Shown here one piece after another: positions 14,496-23,520 of a stretch of DNA of 46,118 nt. Both the position numbers and the translations under genes were made by a program. The notes beneath the pieces were generated by a model. That model was not told the DNA's origin, searched no databases, and saw nothing but the letters and a program-made list of their open reading frames with translations. This DNA is from a virus. Numbering within the stretch: the first letter of the stretch is position 1; each line of letters begins with the position of its first letter. The stretch is taken from positions 1 to 46,118 of IMG/VR virus record IMGVR_UViG_3300033997_000296. One strand, given 5' to 3'.

Positions 14496-16610
14496 GTGAC
14501 CATTCACAATGCGCGCGCACGATTTCCAGAGCTTACCCATGGCGCATTGGTCCTCTTTCGCGGAATGGCCGCCGCCAGCCGGCCGACTGAAGACCTGACG
14601 ATCAGCGAATTTTCTGACGCTTATCGCAAGGTGTCGCCGGAATCGGGTTCCCCGTGGCCGGGTGACTTCCTGACGGACCGCGTTCCATATCTGCGCGAGC
14701 CGCAAGATTGCCTGCATCCGGATCATCCGGCGCGGCGCGTGACGTGCCGCTGGGCCGCCCAGCTCGGCAAATCGACCGCAATTGAAAACTGGTTTTGCTT
14801 CATCGTGGATCAAGCGCCCGGCTCGATGATGATCGTGCTGCCGACGCTGGAAGAAGCGACGAAGTTCAACCGCATCAAATTGCAGCCGACAATCGAGGTA
14901 TCGCCCCGCATCGCTCACAAGGTGTTGCCGGTCAACAGCCGCGACGAACAGGGCAGCACGTCAGCGTTCAAGCGTTACGCCGGCGGCTTCTGTCAGATCG
15001 TCAATGCAGGTTCTTCCAAGGGCTTGCAGATGGTGTCCATCAAGTATCTGGCGATGGACGAAGTCACGGGCTACCCGGCCGATGTTGACGGTCGCGGCAG
15101 TCCTCGCGATCAGGCGCGGGCGCGTCAGAAGATGTACGGCGATCTTGCCAAGGAATGGCAGGGATCAACGCCGGGCATCGCTGGCGAATGCGCCATTACC
15201 GAAGACTTCGAGGCTGGCGACCAGCGTTACCGCTACATGCCCTGTCCTCATTGCGGCACCTATCAGGCGCTCGAATTCGATCAGATGCGCGGTCCCGATG
15301 CGGAGCGCGGCTTGCCGGTCCACATTCGTTGCCTCGGGTGTAACGAACCGATCCTTGACGGCCACAAGCGCCAAATGGAAGAACAGGCGCACTGGATCGC
15401 GCGGCGTGTTCAGGAGGATGAAAATCCCGTGCCGTTCGCGATAGCGCCGGCCGATCTGCCGAAATGGCTATGCCCTCCGCTAGAGGGCAGGTGCCGAGAC
15501 TGGCAACCGAGCTATCACCTTTGGGCGGCTTATGCGCCGCGCGAAAAGTGGTCCGAAATCTGGAAGCGCTGGAAAGACGCCGAAGGCAACACCACAAAGC
15601 TGAAGACGTTCTATCAGCAGGATTTGGCGTTGCCATATGATCCGGGCGGCGAGGAAATCGATCACGAAAAGATCGTCCAGGCCGCTCGCGACGAGGCCAT
15701 ACCGAACAACGTCATTCCCGAATGGGCGGCTCTGCTGGTCTCGGCGGCTGACGTTCAAGGCTACGGCATCAAGTGGGGCGTCTACGCCATCGGCCCGCGT
15801 GGGCAACACTGCCTTATAGACCGCGAGGTTTTCGAGGGATCGCCCGACAAGTCGGACGAACCTTGGATCAAGCTTTCGGATGCGCTCTCGCGGACCTATG
15901 TCACGGCGAGCGGTAATGAAAAGAGTATCGACATTTCCGGTGTCGATACCGGTTGGGCAACGGATCGCGTTTACCGGTTCTGCGCCGGCCGGCCGAATGT
16001 GCTTGCCCTCGACGGTCGCGAACCCATCGGCCTGCCATGGCTCGGAACGCCGAAAAAGAAGGATATCAAGGACCATCGCAACCGCGTGATTGCGAAAGTC
16101 CTACTATATCCGGTCGGCCTCTACGATGTGAAAACTGCCGTTACCGCCGCTCTCGCCAACCTGGTGCAAGGCGTCGGCGAGGATAAACAGTGGCCACGGG
16201 GCACCATCCATTTCGCCGCCAACCTTTGCGACAGTGAATTCGCTCAAGAGCTGACGGCCGAACGGCTGGTCGATGAGGCCGAAGAGGCGCGAACCAGCCT
16301 CAAGCGCAGCTCTAAAAAGCTGGTCAGTCCAAAAGCCGGGCGCAAATGGAAAAAGATCAACGGTCGCCAGAACGACTGGTTTGACGTGACTGTTTACGCC
16401 TACGCACTGGCTTGGCACCTCGAAAACAAGCGCCGGCTGACAACGGACCGCTGGGCCGATTTGCTCCGTGATCTTCACGGCACACCGGAACAGATCAACG
16501 ACTTGTTCGACCTGGCCGACGAAAGCCCCTTCAGCAAGCAAAAACCGAAACCAGCGCAAGCAACCGGCAAAAAGTCGCGTCAGCGCAAACGTTGGGGGTC
16601 ATACTCTTGA
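14496..16610 (+). CDS. Terminase large subunit, GpA family
   Basis: 704 residues with a GTG start at 14496 preceded by AGGGCGGG. The ATPase part has a deviant Walker A, AAQLGKST (87-94), and Walker B YLAMDEV (184-190). A zinc-ribbon-like CPHCG...CLGC pair lies near residues 250-285. The C-terminal nuclease part has DVQGYGIKWGVYAIG and ends basic. It packages DNA into the head and cuts it; GpA-type enzymes are normally cos-cutters. The length is typical for the family. It overlaps the portal start. Confidence 0.95.
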   Translation: MTIHNARARFPELTHGALVLFRGMAAASRPTEDLTISEFSDAYRKVSPESGSPWPGDFLTDRVPYLREPQDCLHPDHPARRVTCRWAAQLGKSTAIENWFCFIVDQAPGSMMIVLPTLEEATKFNRIKLQPTIEVSPRIAHKVLPVNSRDEQGSTSAFKRYAGGFCQIVNAGSSKGLQMVSIKYLAMDEVTGYPADVDGRGSPRDQARARQKMYGDLAKEWQGSTPGIAGECAITEDFEAGDQRYRYMPCPHCGTYQALEFDQMRGPDAERGLPVHIRCLGCNEPILDGHKRQMEEQAHWIARRVQEDENPVPFAIAPADLPKWLCPPLEGRCRDWQPSYHLWAAYAPREKWSEIWKRWKDAEGNTTKLKTFYQQDLALPYDPGGEEIDHEKIVQAARDEAIPNNVIPEWAALLVSAADVQGYGIKWGVYAIGPRGQHCLIDREVFEGSPDKSDEPWIKLSDALSRTYVTASGNEKSIDISGVDTGWATDRVYRFCAGRPNVLALDGREPIGLPWLGTPKKKDIKDHRNRVIAKVLLYPVGLYDVKTAVTAALANLVQGVGEDKQWPRGTIHFAANLCDSEFAQELTAERLVDEAEEARTSLKRSSKKLVSPKAGRKWKKINGRQNDWFDVTVYAYALAWHLENKRRLTTDRWADLLRDLHGTPEQINDLFDLADESPFSKQKPKPAQATGKKSRQRKRWGSYS

Positions 16611-18262
16611 GTGAAAAACCTCGCCATCGCGTCAAGGCAAATTCGGTTCGGGTAACTGCCCCGGCCGCAAACAAGCCGCTGGCGCGAAAGATGACTGCGC
16701 GGTATCTGCGCGGCGACACGGCAGGAACCCTTGCCATGCGCCGCGCCGTCACGCGCGATGCCCGGCTCGATGTTCGCGAGTCGGCCGAACGCGCCTCGGC
16801 GCTTGCCTTCGACTTCATGCAGAACAGCGGCTGGATATCGGGCGCGGTTCAACAGATCATCACCGACACCATCGGCGACGAACTGAAACTCAATCTTCGC
16901 TCCCAGCTCGAAGCCTTCGGCTACACCAAAAAGCAGGCCTCCGCGTGGTGCCGCAAGGTTGAACGGGCATGGCGGCGCTTTGCGTGGAACCCGAAGGAAT
17001 GCGATCTCGCCGGCAAGGCGACGATTGCCGATATGGCAGAAGCACTGTTGTTGAGCTTTCTTGCCTCGGGCGAGGGCTTTGCGGTTCTCGATCATCTGCC
17101 CTTGGATGAACAACGCCGTCTCGGCTTGAAAACCGGCCTGAAGGTTTCAATTCTTGCTTCTCATCGTTGCCCGCGCACGACCATCGAAAGCGAGGGGCTT
17201 GATCAGGGCGTCTATCATGACGAACACAACCGGGCGATTGGCTACAAGTTCCGCGTCCGCAAAAACGGTATCGAGACCGATCGGACTATTGACGGCGCTG
17301 ACGTTATCCATGTCATGGACCGCGCCGCGAACCTCAACAGCCCGCGCGGGATTTCGGTCATTGCGCCAGCGCTGAAGGTCATCGCACAGTCCGACCAGCT
17401 CGCGGATGCAACGCTGGCCACGGCGCTGATACAGACCATCTTCGCCGCGACGATCAAAAGTCCCGAACCCAGCGAATCCGCGTTTGACGCCATCCGGACG
17501 CTTTCCGATATGGAAGCGCCCGAGGGTTATGAGGGTGATTGGAACGAATTCATCGGCGGCCTGCAGGAAGACTTGATGGACGTTTGGGGCAATCGAATTG
17601 ATGCCCTGAAGAACAAGGGCATTTCAATGTCCGAGTCCGGCCGCATCAATCATCTTGGACCGGGCGAAACTTTCGAGATGCATTCGGCAGCAACGCCGGG
17701 TTCGCAGTATCTGCCGTTCTTCCAAAGTCTCCTGAAGGAAATAGCCCGGTGCCTCGGTATCACTTACGAGGCGCTGGCCATGGATCATTCCAACGCCTCC
17801 TATTCGTCGGTTCGTATGGCCGTTGCCACCATCTGGCCTATCGTCATGCGTCGGCGCTCGCGGATCGTTGCCCCGTTCCTTCAAGGTGTTTTCGAGCGCT
17901 GGCTTGATGAGATGATCTTTCGCAAGATCATTCCATTCAAGGGCGGATATGCAGCCTTCAGCCGGGACCGCGAAAGCGTCTTCCAGTCTGAATGGAGCGG
18001 ACCGGCTGCACCATCTGCCGACGATTACAAGGCGGCGCTTGCTGCCAAGGTTCGTATGGAAACGGGAATTTCCACTTTCCATGACGAATGCGCGCTCGTT
18101 GGCAGAAACGGCGAAGAACAGATCGCCCAGCTCGGCATCGAAAAGAGGATGTTCGACGCTGAAGGCGTTCCGCATCCGTTTGGCCGCTCGCAAGGCGGGG
18201 GCGGCGGGCCGCTTGGGGCTGCTGCCGAAGGCAACCGCGATCCAACAAAGGAGGCCGCCTGA
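16607..18262 (+). CDS. Portal protein, lambda gpB family
   Basis: 551 residues from a TTG at 16607 that overlaps the terminase stop (TTGA). Open frame continues 5 codons upstream to another TTG, so the start is not certain. Typical lambda-portal features are RDAR.DVRE..ERA..LA near residue 50, QNSGWISGAVQQIITDTIGDEL, and the C-terminal AAAPS-type region with YKAALAAKVRMETGISTFHDE. It ends in a Gly-rich, basic tail. It forms the dodecameric ring at the head vertex where DNA enters and the tail docks. Confidence 0.93.
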   Translation: MSEKPRHRVKANSVRVTAPAANKPLARKMTARYLRGDTAGTLAMRRAVTRDARLDVRESAERASALAFDFMQNSGWISGAVQQIITDTIGDELKLNLRSQLEAFGYTKKQASAWCRKVERAWRRFAWNPKECDLAGKATIADMAEALLLSFLASGEGFAVLDHLPLDEQRRLGLKTGLKVSILASHRCPRTTIESEGLDQGVYHDEHNRAIGYKFRVRKNGIETDRTIDGADVIHVMDRAANLNSPRGISVIAPALKVIAQSDQLADATLATALIQTIFAATIKSPEPSESAFDAIRTLSDMEAPEGYEGDWNEFIGGLQEDLMDVWGNRIDALKNKGISMSESGRINHLGPGETFEMHSAATPGSQYLPFFQSLLKEIARCLGITYEALAMDHSNASYSSVRMAVATIWPIVMRRRSRIVAPFLQGVFERWLDEMIFRKIIPFKGGYAAFSRDRESVFQSEWSGPAAPSADDYKAALAAKVRMETGISTFHDECALVGRNGEEQIAQLGIEKRMFDAEGVPHPFGRSQGGGGGPLGAAAEGNRDPTKEAA

Positions 18263-18519
18263 TGGCCGATAATGACGATCCTTTGAAGATCGACTGGTGC
18301 GCGCGCGCAGCCAAACTGCGCCGCGTCGAGGAAGCGTTGCTTACCGGCGAAATGATGACGGAAGGCCGCTTCGGCGAAGACATGATGCGCTATTCCACCG
18401 CCTCGCTCGACCAGGTGCAGCGCGCTTTGAATGAAGCCCTCCGCAATTGCCAGATTGCGCGCGGCGAGAAACCCAAAATTCGGCGACACGCTATCAGCGG
18501 TCGTTTCCGGCCCTACTGA
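18262..18519 (+). CDS. gpW-like head-tail joining protein
   Basis: 85 residues, mostly helical with a basic end (PKIRRHAISGRFRPY). The segment YSTASLDQVQRALNEALRNCQIARG is much like the gpW family, where a helix carrying D...L...I. follows a Tyr/Ser turn. Its ATG shares a base with the portal stop codon (TGATG). In lambda, gpW is added to the portal after DNA packaging; there the gene lies just before the portal gene, while here it follows it. Confidence 0.65.
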   Translation: MADNDDPLKIDWCARAAKLRRVEEALLTGEMMTEGRFGEDMMRYSTASLDQVQRALNEALRNCQIARGEKPKIRRHAISGRFRPY

Positions 18520-18530
18520 GGTAATCCCAA

Positions 18531-19574
18531 ATGGCTGCAATTCTTGAAGGCGGAAAGCTTCGGCTTTCCGGCTATGTCGGCGAGTATTACTACGATGACG
18601 GTTTTACCGCCGCTGATGTGATCGTTGCGCTCTCTCAGATCGACAGCGAGTCCGACCTCGATGTTCATCTGAATTCGGGCGGCGGCGTGGCGACGGAAGG
18701 CGCTGCAATCCACGCGCTGTTGTCGGCTCGCCCCGGCATCACGAATATTGTCATCGAAGGCATTGCCGCGTCGGCCGCCTCGCTGATCGCCATGGCTGGC
18801 GCAACCGTCACCATGACGGCCGGCTCCGTGATGATGATCCATGACCCGAGCGGTTTCACCTTCGGAAATTCCAGCGAGCACAGCAAGACAATCGAGGCGC
18901 TGGAAGCCTTGGCGACCTCTTATGCGCGCGTCTACGCCGCAAAGTCCGGCAAGAGCGCTGAAGACTGCCGCGAAATCATGAAGGCAGAACGCTGGTTTAC
19001 CCCCGATGAGGCGGTTGCCGAGGGCTTCGCCGATGCGACGGCCACCACAAAGGCAAAGCCGGTTGCGGCCTTCGATTACAGCCTGTTTGCGCACGCGCCA
19101 CAAAAACTGGTTGCGCTGGCGAAAACGAAGAAATGGTCGATGGCATCCAGCCATCCGCCGAAGACCCAAACGCCAAACCCTCCAAAGGAAACCACCATGA
19201 CCGACGCAGAGCGCGCCGCGCTGCTTGAAACGGAAAACAATGGCCTGAAAGAACAGGTCGCGAAACTGACGGCCTCCGCGAACGACGCCGTTAAAGAGGC
19301 GCTTGACCGCCGCGCCGCCATCATGGCGCTGGATGAAGCCAAGGGCCGCGAGGCGCTTGCCGAACATTTGTTCAACGCCGGCAACACTGTTGAGGCCGCC
19401 AAGGCTACACTTTCCGTCGCGCCGAAAGCGGACGCCGGCGAGGAAGAATACCAGCCGCCGCGCCGCATGATGAATGCGGAAAACCTCAACCGCGAACCGA
19501 ACGGCAAGCCGCAGGCCAAGGGCGGTCTGTCCGCCCGCATGGATGCCCGCGCCGCCAAGATGAAGAAGAGCTGA
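18531..19574 (+). CDS. Head maturation protease, ClpP/S49-type, with C-terminal scaffold region
   Basis: 347 residues. Residues 1-190 form a ClpP-like serine protease: LNSGGGVATEGAAIH (oxyanion loop), Ser in EGIAASAASLIAMAG (near 82), His in MMIHDPSG (near 104) and an Asp/Glu-rich helix after WFTPDEAVAEGFAD. A Pro-rich linker (about 205-220) leads to a coiled-coil scaffold domain (ALLETENNGLKEQVAKL) and a basic end. As in lambda gpC/Nu3, a second start inside the gene gives the scaffold alone. It cleaves scaffold and portal during head assembly. A good ribosome site (TGAGG) precedes ATG 18531. Confidence 0.9.
   Translation: MAAILEGGKLRLSGYVGEYYYDDGFTAADVIVALSQIDSESDLDVHLNSGGGVATEGAAIHALLSARPGITNIVIEGIAASAASLIAMAGATVTMTAGSVMMIHDPSGFTFGNSSEHSKTIEALEALATSYARVYAAKSGKSAEDCREIMKAERWFTPDEAVAEGFADATATTKAKPVAAFDYSLFAHAPQKLVALAKTKKWSMASSHPPKTQTPNPPKETTMTDAERAALLETENNGLKEQVAKLTASANDAVKEALDRRAAIMALDEAKGREALAEHLFNAGNTVEAAKATLSVAPKADAGEEEYQPPRRMMNAENLNREPNGKPQAKGGLSARMDARAAKMKKS
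19197..19574 (+). CDS. Nested in-frame scaffold protein (Nu3-like)
   Basis: Inside the protease gene, and in the same frame, AAAGGAAACCACC precedes an ATG at 19197, a good ribosome site at normal distance. It would give the last 125 residues, starting MTDAERAALLETENN: a coiled coil followed by a basic end. This is the arrangement of lambda Nu3 within C. The start falls right after the Pro-rich linker, so it yields exactly the scaffold domain. Its use is inferred. Confidence 0.65.
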   Translation: MTDAERAALLETENNGLKEQVAKLTASANDAVKEALDRRAAIMALDEAKGREALAEHLFNAGNTVEAAKATLSVAPKADAGEEEYQPPRRMMNAENLNREPNGKPQAKGGLSARMDARAAKMKKS

Positions 19575-19627
19575 TCGGCTCCGCGCGCCACCCCTGAAAC
19601 TCCAATTCCTTTCGAAAGGAAAGAACC

Positions 19628-20065
19628 ATGGGCACTTTGCCTGTCATGAAATTCCAGCAGACCCCCGGCATGTCCACGCTGCTGAAGAAGGAAGTAGATC
19701 CCGAAATCTCGCGTGCCGTTGGCACCCTGCTTGGCGGCACTGGCGGTAGCGCCCGCCTGGTCAAGCTCGGCCAGCTCGTCGGCCGGATCGCCGGAACCGA
19801 GGAAGCGCCGGCCGGCGACAAGCTCGGCAAGCTGGTCGCATGGGACCCGACCGCGACTGACGGTAGCCAGATCGTGCACGGCGTTTGCCTGAAGGACTGC
19901 GAAGCGCCGGAAGGCGTGGACCGCGTTGACGGTCTGCTCTATTCCCGTCGCTTCTCGGTTCTCAACCGTGCCAACATCGTCTGGCCCGCTGGCGTCACTG
20001 TCGAACAGCAGGCCGCCGCCATCGCAGATATCGAAGACCGCCTCGGCCTGATCCTGCGCGCCTGA
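19628..20065 (+). CDS. Head decoration protein, lambda gpD-like
   Basis: 145 residues. The stretch ARLVKLGQLVGRI, then GKLVAWDPTATDGSQIVHGV, and the C-terminal RANIVWPAGVTVEQQAAAI fit the HDPD/gpD family, which trims and stiffens the expanded head at threefold sites. gpD is about 110 residues, so this one has an N-terminal extension. A strong GAAAGGAAAG site precedes ATG 19628. It lies between protease and major capsid genes, as in lambda. Confidence 0.85.
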   Translation: MGTLPVMKFQQTPGMSTLLKKEVDPEISRAVGTLLGGTGGSARLVKLGQLVGRIAGTEEAPAGDKLGKLVAWDPTATDGSQIVHGVCLKDCEAPEGVDRVDGLLYSRRFSVLNRANIVWPAGVTVEQQAAAIADIEDRLGLILRA

Positions 20066-20104
20066 TCCACCCTTTCCATTAATAGCCGGCCTTTCAGCCT
20101 GCGC

Positions 20105-20133
20105 GCGCGGGACGCGATGTCCTGCGCCTTTTT
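20105..20133 (+). terminator. Intrinsic terminator between decoration and capsid genes
   Basis: GCGCGGGAC (20105-20113) pairs with GTCCTGCGC (20119-20127, one G-T pair), followed by CTTTTTCTTC. It lies inside the late operon, so it probably tunes expression or is read through under antitermination. Confidence 0.6.
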
Positions 20134-20154
20134 CTTCACAAGGAACAATCGGCA

Positions 20155-21210
20155 ATGCCTGAAATCTTGCTGCCTTACTCCAACGTTGAACTCACTGACG
20201 AAGTCAACAAACTGCCGAATACCTTCGGCCTCCTGAACGCGCTCAACATCGCGCCGAGCGAACCGAAGCGTTCGCGCATGGTTCGCATCGACTTCCGCGA
20301 CGGCCAGATCGTCGTTCTCTCGCATCAGGAGCCGGGTGCACCTGGTGAGGTTGCCGGCGATGATGACCAGAACGGCATGATCATTGCGATCCCCCATTTC
20401 ACCCACTTCGAAAACATCCTTGTCGGCGATATCGACGGCATGCTCGAAGTGGTCAACGGCGAAATCACCGAGCGCTCGCTCGACGCCGAGCTTGAACGCA
20501 AGCTTGTCATCATCCGTAAGAACCACGCGATTACCCGCGAGTTCCTGCGGCTGGGCATGCTCCGCGGCGAAATCAAGGACGGCAAGCTTCGCACGCTCTA
20601 CAATCTTTACGACACGTTCGGCGTCGAAAAGAAGGAAATCGATTTCGCGCTCGGGACGGCCGCTACCGATGTCCGCGCCAAGTGCGAGGAAGCAAGCGAC
20701 CACATCATCAGCAATGCCAGAGGCGAAACGGTCGGCGCGGTGGAAGCCGTGGTCGATACGAAATTCTTCTCCAAGCTGATCTCGCATGCCAAGGTCGAAA
20801 AGTTTTGGGTGCAGGCGAATAATTCAGGCCTTCATACAACGCTCGAACGCCAGCGCCTCGGCGGCAATTGGGGCCGCGTCTTCGAATTCGGCGACATTCT
20901 CTTCCGCGAGTACAAGGGCGGTCTGCCGGTCAAAGCGAACGATGGCGCTATCTCGACGGTCAAGAATGTGGATGACAACAGCGGCACGGCCTATCCGACC
21001 GGCACGCAATCCATGTTCCGCACCTATGACGGCCCGGCGTATCATATCGACCGCGTCAATCAGGCGCCTACGGAAGGTGAAGACGGTTCGATCTTCATCT
21101 CGACTAAGGTTCTCGATCACGGAACCGGCCTCGAAATGAAATCGCAGTCCAACATGCTGGCCATCTGCAAGCAGCCTGACTGCCTGGTGCAGCTCAAAAC
21201 CAGCAACTGA
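20155..21210 (+). CDS. Major capsid protein, E family
   Basis: 351 residues, matching the length of lambda gpE (341) and family members. The start (MPEILLPYSNVELTDEVNKLPNTFGLLNALNIAP) and the segments NHAITREFLRLGMLRGEIKDG and VDTKFFSKLISHAKVEKFW are typical of the phage major capsid E fold (an HK97-type shell protein). It ends with MLAICKQPDCLVQLKTSN. An AAGGAAC site precedes ATG 20155. It follows the decoration gene, separated by a terminator-like hairpin, and should be the most abundant head protein. Confidence 0.93.
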   Translation: MPEILLPYSNVELTDEVNKLPNTFGLLNALNIAPSEPKRSRMVRIDFRDGQIVVLSHQEPGAPGEVAGDDDQNGMIIAIPHFTHFENILVGDIDGMLEVVNGEITERSLDAELERKLVIIRKNHAITREFLRLGMLRGEIKDGKLRTLYNLYDTFGVEKKEIDFALGTAATDVRAKCEEASDHIISNARGETVGAVEAVVDTKFFSKLISHAKVEKFWVQANNSGLHTTLERQRLGGNWGRVFEFGDILFREYKGGLPVKANDGAISTVKNVDDNSGTAYPTGTQSMFRTYDGPAYHIDRVNQAPTEGEDGSIFISTKVLDHGTGLEMKSQSNMLAICKQPDCLVQLKTSN

Positions 21211-21256
21211 TCATCAACAAACGTCCGGTCGCCAGCTCGGCGGCCGGGCCCACTCC

Positions 21257-21652
21257 ATGGGGATTGCCATGCCGGTTGCTTCTTCCTTTCGGGCCGCGCG
21301 CGATGCGATTGTGTCCGGAGTCGACCAAAGGTTTGCGGAGCGCATTCGCCTGTCGCCCATGAAAAACGAGAAAGCCGATCTGGACCGGCCGCAAGTCGTC
21401 ATCATGGCGGTTCTGCGGACTGGCGACGAAAAGGACGGGCCACTCGATGTCAGCGGCGGCCGCTCCCTGCACTCGCGGATCGCGGCGGGAAAAGCGGCTC
21501 TCTACATCGACCGCACTGAGCACCCCGATATTGTCCTTCGCAAGAAAGACAAGTTGCGCGCCTTGGATCGGCCGGGCGAGCCTGTCTTTGAAATTTCCAC
21601 GGTCGATGACCGAAATCACACCCGGCTGATTGCCGGACTTAATCAAGCCTGA
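21257..21652 (+). CDS. Probable head-tail connector protein
   Basis: 131 residues, basic, with MPVASSFRAARDAIVSGVDQRF at the N-terminus and a strand-rich C-terminal half (PVFEISTVDDRNHTRLIAGL). The ATG at 21269 (MPVASS) is an alternative start. It lies right after the capsid gene, where lambda-like phages keep neck and head-completion genes. I do not recognise the family, so this role is inferred from position and size only. Confidence 0.5.
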   Translation: MGIAMPVASSFRAARDAIVSGVDQRFAERIRLSPMKNEKADLDRPQVVIMAVLRTGDEKDGPLDVSGGRSLHSRIAAGKAALYIDRTEHPDIVLRKKDKLRALDRPGEPVFEISTVDDRNHTRLIAGLNQA

Positions 21653-21666
21653 CGCTGGTAGGTGCC

Positions 21667-22419
21667 ATGTCTCTTGTTCGTATTGCCCTCCGCATCTGCG
21701 CCGTTCAAGCTTTCAAGGGCCGCACTCTTGTTGGCGACAATGTTCTCGATAGCGAGATTGGCGCTTTGGAAACCAGCTCTGCCGGCGAGCTTAAAACCCC
21801 GCAGGAAAAGCAATTCGTTTCGGTCTATACCGACGACAGCAAACAGGTGAGCGGCCTTGAATTGCGCTCCCTGATCGCCAGCGGTGAAATCGATCTGGTT
21901 TTTGAAGCCGGCGTTGCTTCGCCGCACCTGATGACCGATCCGCTTACGGATGAAAAGGTCATCATGAATGGCCTTCCTGCGGCCGACGCCAACTTCGAAT
22001 TCTATCTCGATATGACGCTTCGCCAGATTGCCGATGCGCTGGCTGATCCGGACAATGAGTGGGCCGCGATATTCAACAGCCTGATTTTGCGGGTCGAGAA
22101 ATGCCAGCGCGCGCGTATCAGCGGCGACACGAACGGCGTTCGGTTGGCGGCGCATCAGATGAAAATGACTGTTGCCGCCATTGCCGAGCCGGTCGCGGGC
22201 CACCCCCTGAAGCCGGGAACGCCAATGGCCGCATTCTTCGCCAAATGCGAAAGCGACCTGGTGCACCGCGAGCCGGACATGGTCAAAAAGATCGCACTCA
22301 TGAAAGCGCAGATCGCCGGCAAAGATGGAGAACTGGCGGCGGCAATGCGGCGCTATGGCATGACACACAATGAAGCCGATGCCATGCTGCTGACGCTTCC
22401 GGATGGGGGTTCGCCATGA
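21667..22419 (+). CDS. Hypothetical neck/tail-completion protein
   Basis: 250 residues. It opens with a strand-like piece (SLVRIALRICAVQAFKGRTLVGDNVLDSEI), then LIASGEIDLVFEAG, and ends in a helical region (MVKKIALMKAQIAGKDGELAAAMRRYGMTHNEADAM). A protein of this kind often sits between the capsid and baseplate V genes in related phages and may close the head end of the tail. No motif proves it. Its stop overlaps the V start (ATGA at 22416). Confidence 0.5.
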   Translation: MSLVRIALRICAVQAFKGRTLVGDNVLDSEIGALETSSAGELKTPQEKQFVSVYTDDSKQVSGLELRSLIASGEIDLVFEAGVASPHLMTDPLTDEKVIMNGLPAADANFEFYLDMTLRQIADALADPDNEWAAIFNSLILRVEKCQRARISGDTNGVRLAAHQMKMTVAAIAEPVAGHPLKPGTPMAAFFAKCESDLVHREPDMVKKIALMKAQIAGKDGELAAAMRRYGMTHNEADAMLLTLPDGGSP

Positions 22420-22976
22420 AAGGTGCCGAGTGGCTGGCCCACCATATCGAGGAACTGAATTACCGGATTGCCGATATCGAACGGCGCGAGCGCAACCGTC
22501 GCCGAAAGGGCAAGATTGCCGAAATCAGCGACGACAAGAGCAGGTATCGCGTCGAGCTGTCTCGGCAGGGTGAGGAACCTTACCTGACGCCATGGATCAA
22601 GGCGCGCACTCTTTCGGCCGGTGGCGTCAAGGTCGATGTGCTTTACAGCGTCGGCGAGCAAGTGGACGTGGTTTCGGAAAGCGGCGATCTCGCAGACGCG
22701 CAGATCGACTTCTCGACCTATAGCGACGAGAATGCCCGCGAAAACAGTGACACGCCGTTCCACGTCAAGATCGGCGACACCGTCATCGAGGCGACGGGCG
22801 GCCTTGTGAAAGTCACCGCCGAAAAGGTCATTGTGCAATCCGATAACGTGCAGCTCGGCGGCGACGGCGGCAAGCAGGTCGCGCGGATCGGCGACAAGGT
22901 GCGCGTAGCGAGCGGATCGTCTGCCGGCTTGTGGCCGATTGTCGAAGGCTCGGAAAAAGTCTTCGCGATAGACTGA
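22416..22976 (+). CDS. Baseplate assembly protein V (central spike)
   Basis: 186 residues of the P2 gpV family. A helical, basic N-terminal part (ELNYRIADIERRERNRRRKG) precedes an OB-fold-like part (GKIAEISDDKSRYRVELSRQGEEPYLTPWI) with LYSVGEQVDVVSESGDL. The C-terminal part is a beta-prism (IGDTVIEATGGLVKVTAEKVIVQSDNVQLGGDGG), the piercing spike of contractile tails. ATG overlaps the stop before it. It opens the baseplate gene block V-W-J-I. Confidence 0.9.
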   Translation: MKGAEWLAHHIEELNYRIADIERRERNRRRKGKIAEISDDKSRYRVELSRQGEEPYLTPWIKARTLSAGGVKVDVLYSVGEQVDVVSESGDLADAQIDFSTYSDENARENSDTPFHVKIGDTVIEATGGLVKVTAEKVIVQSDNVQLGGDGGKQVARIGDKVRVASGSSAGLWPIVEGSEKVFAID

Positions 22977-22985
22977 GGAACCCCC

Positions 22986-23186
22986 ATGAAAAATTACAAG
23001 GTTCGCACCGGCTGCGAGATTGCCGGGCGCTGGCGTGATGCCGGCGAACCCATCCAACTGTCTGCCGATCAGGCCCGCGAGCTTGCGCCGCCCTTCGGCG
23101 ATGTCGTCTCGCTAATCGATGAAAAGGGGAAAGAGGATGCCAAGCTCAACAGGCGTCAACGCCGCAACCGGCGCACCCCTGACTGA
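22986..23186 (+). CDS. Small basic hypothetical protein in the baseplate block
   Basis: 66 residues starting MKNYKVRTGCEIAGRWRDAGEPIQLSADQARELAPPFGDVV. This looks like a small one-domain protein: two strands, then a helix after LSADQA. The end is very basic (KLNRRQRRNRRTPD). A GAGGAAC site precedes the ATG. The last 50 bases overlap the start of W. The pattern resembles small proteins found among phage head and tail genes whose role is not known. Confidence 0.55.
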   Translation: MKNYKVRTGCEIAGRWRDAGEPIQLSADQARELAPPFGDVVSLIDEKGKEDAKLNRRQRRNRRTPD

Positions 23187-23520
23187 TTGGGATCACACCC
23201 AGCAGTCAATTGACAAAATCCTCAACACGCCGATTGGCGCGCGCGTCATGCGGCGTGATTTCGGCTCAGAACTGCCGGACCTGGTCGATGCGAAGATGAC
23301 GCGCCGCAACGTGCTGGCGCTCTATTCCTCGGCCGCAATCGCAATTCAAAAATGGGAACCGCGTTTTCGGATGCGGTTCGGAAAAGTCAGCCGTGCCGAT
23401 GCGAGCGGCAAAATCTCGCTGGAAATCTTCGGCGTCTATTATCCTCTCGGCCATCGCGGCGATTATTCCATTGCGGAAGATCAAAGCACGCGGGTCGTCA
23501 TAGCGGGCAGATCATCATGA
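23137..23520 (+). CDS. Baseplate protein W (gp25-like)
   Basis: 127 residues from ATG 23137, preceded by AAAGAGG; an ATG at 23119 is less likely. The core QSIDKILNTPIGARVMRRDFGSELPDLVD is a clear GPW/gp25 signature (iL.T..G.rvm...fGs.l). In P2 and T4 this protein is a wedge part of the baseplate next to the spike. The start overlaps the gene before it and the stop overlaps the J start, as usual for V-W-J-I blocks. Confidence 0.9.
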   Translation: MPSSTGVNAATGAPLTDWDHTQQSIDKILNTPIGARVMRRDFGSELPDLVDAKMTRRNVLALYSSAAIAIQKWEPRFRMRFGKVSRADASGKISLEIFGVYYPLGHRGDYSIAEDQSTRVVIAGRSS

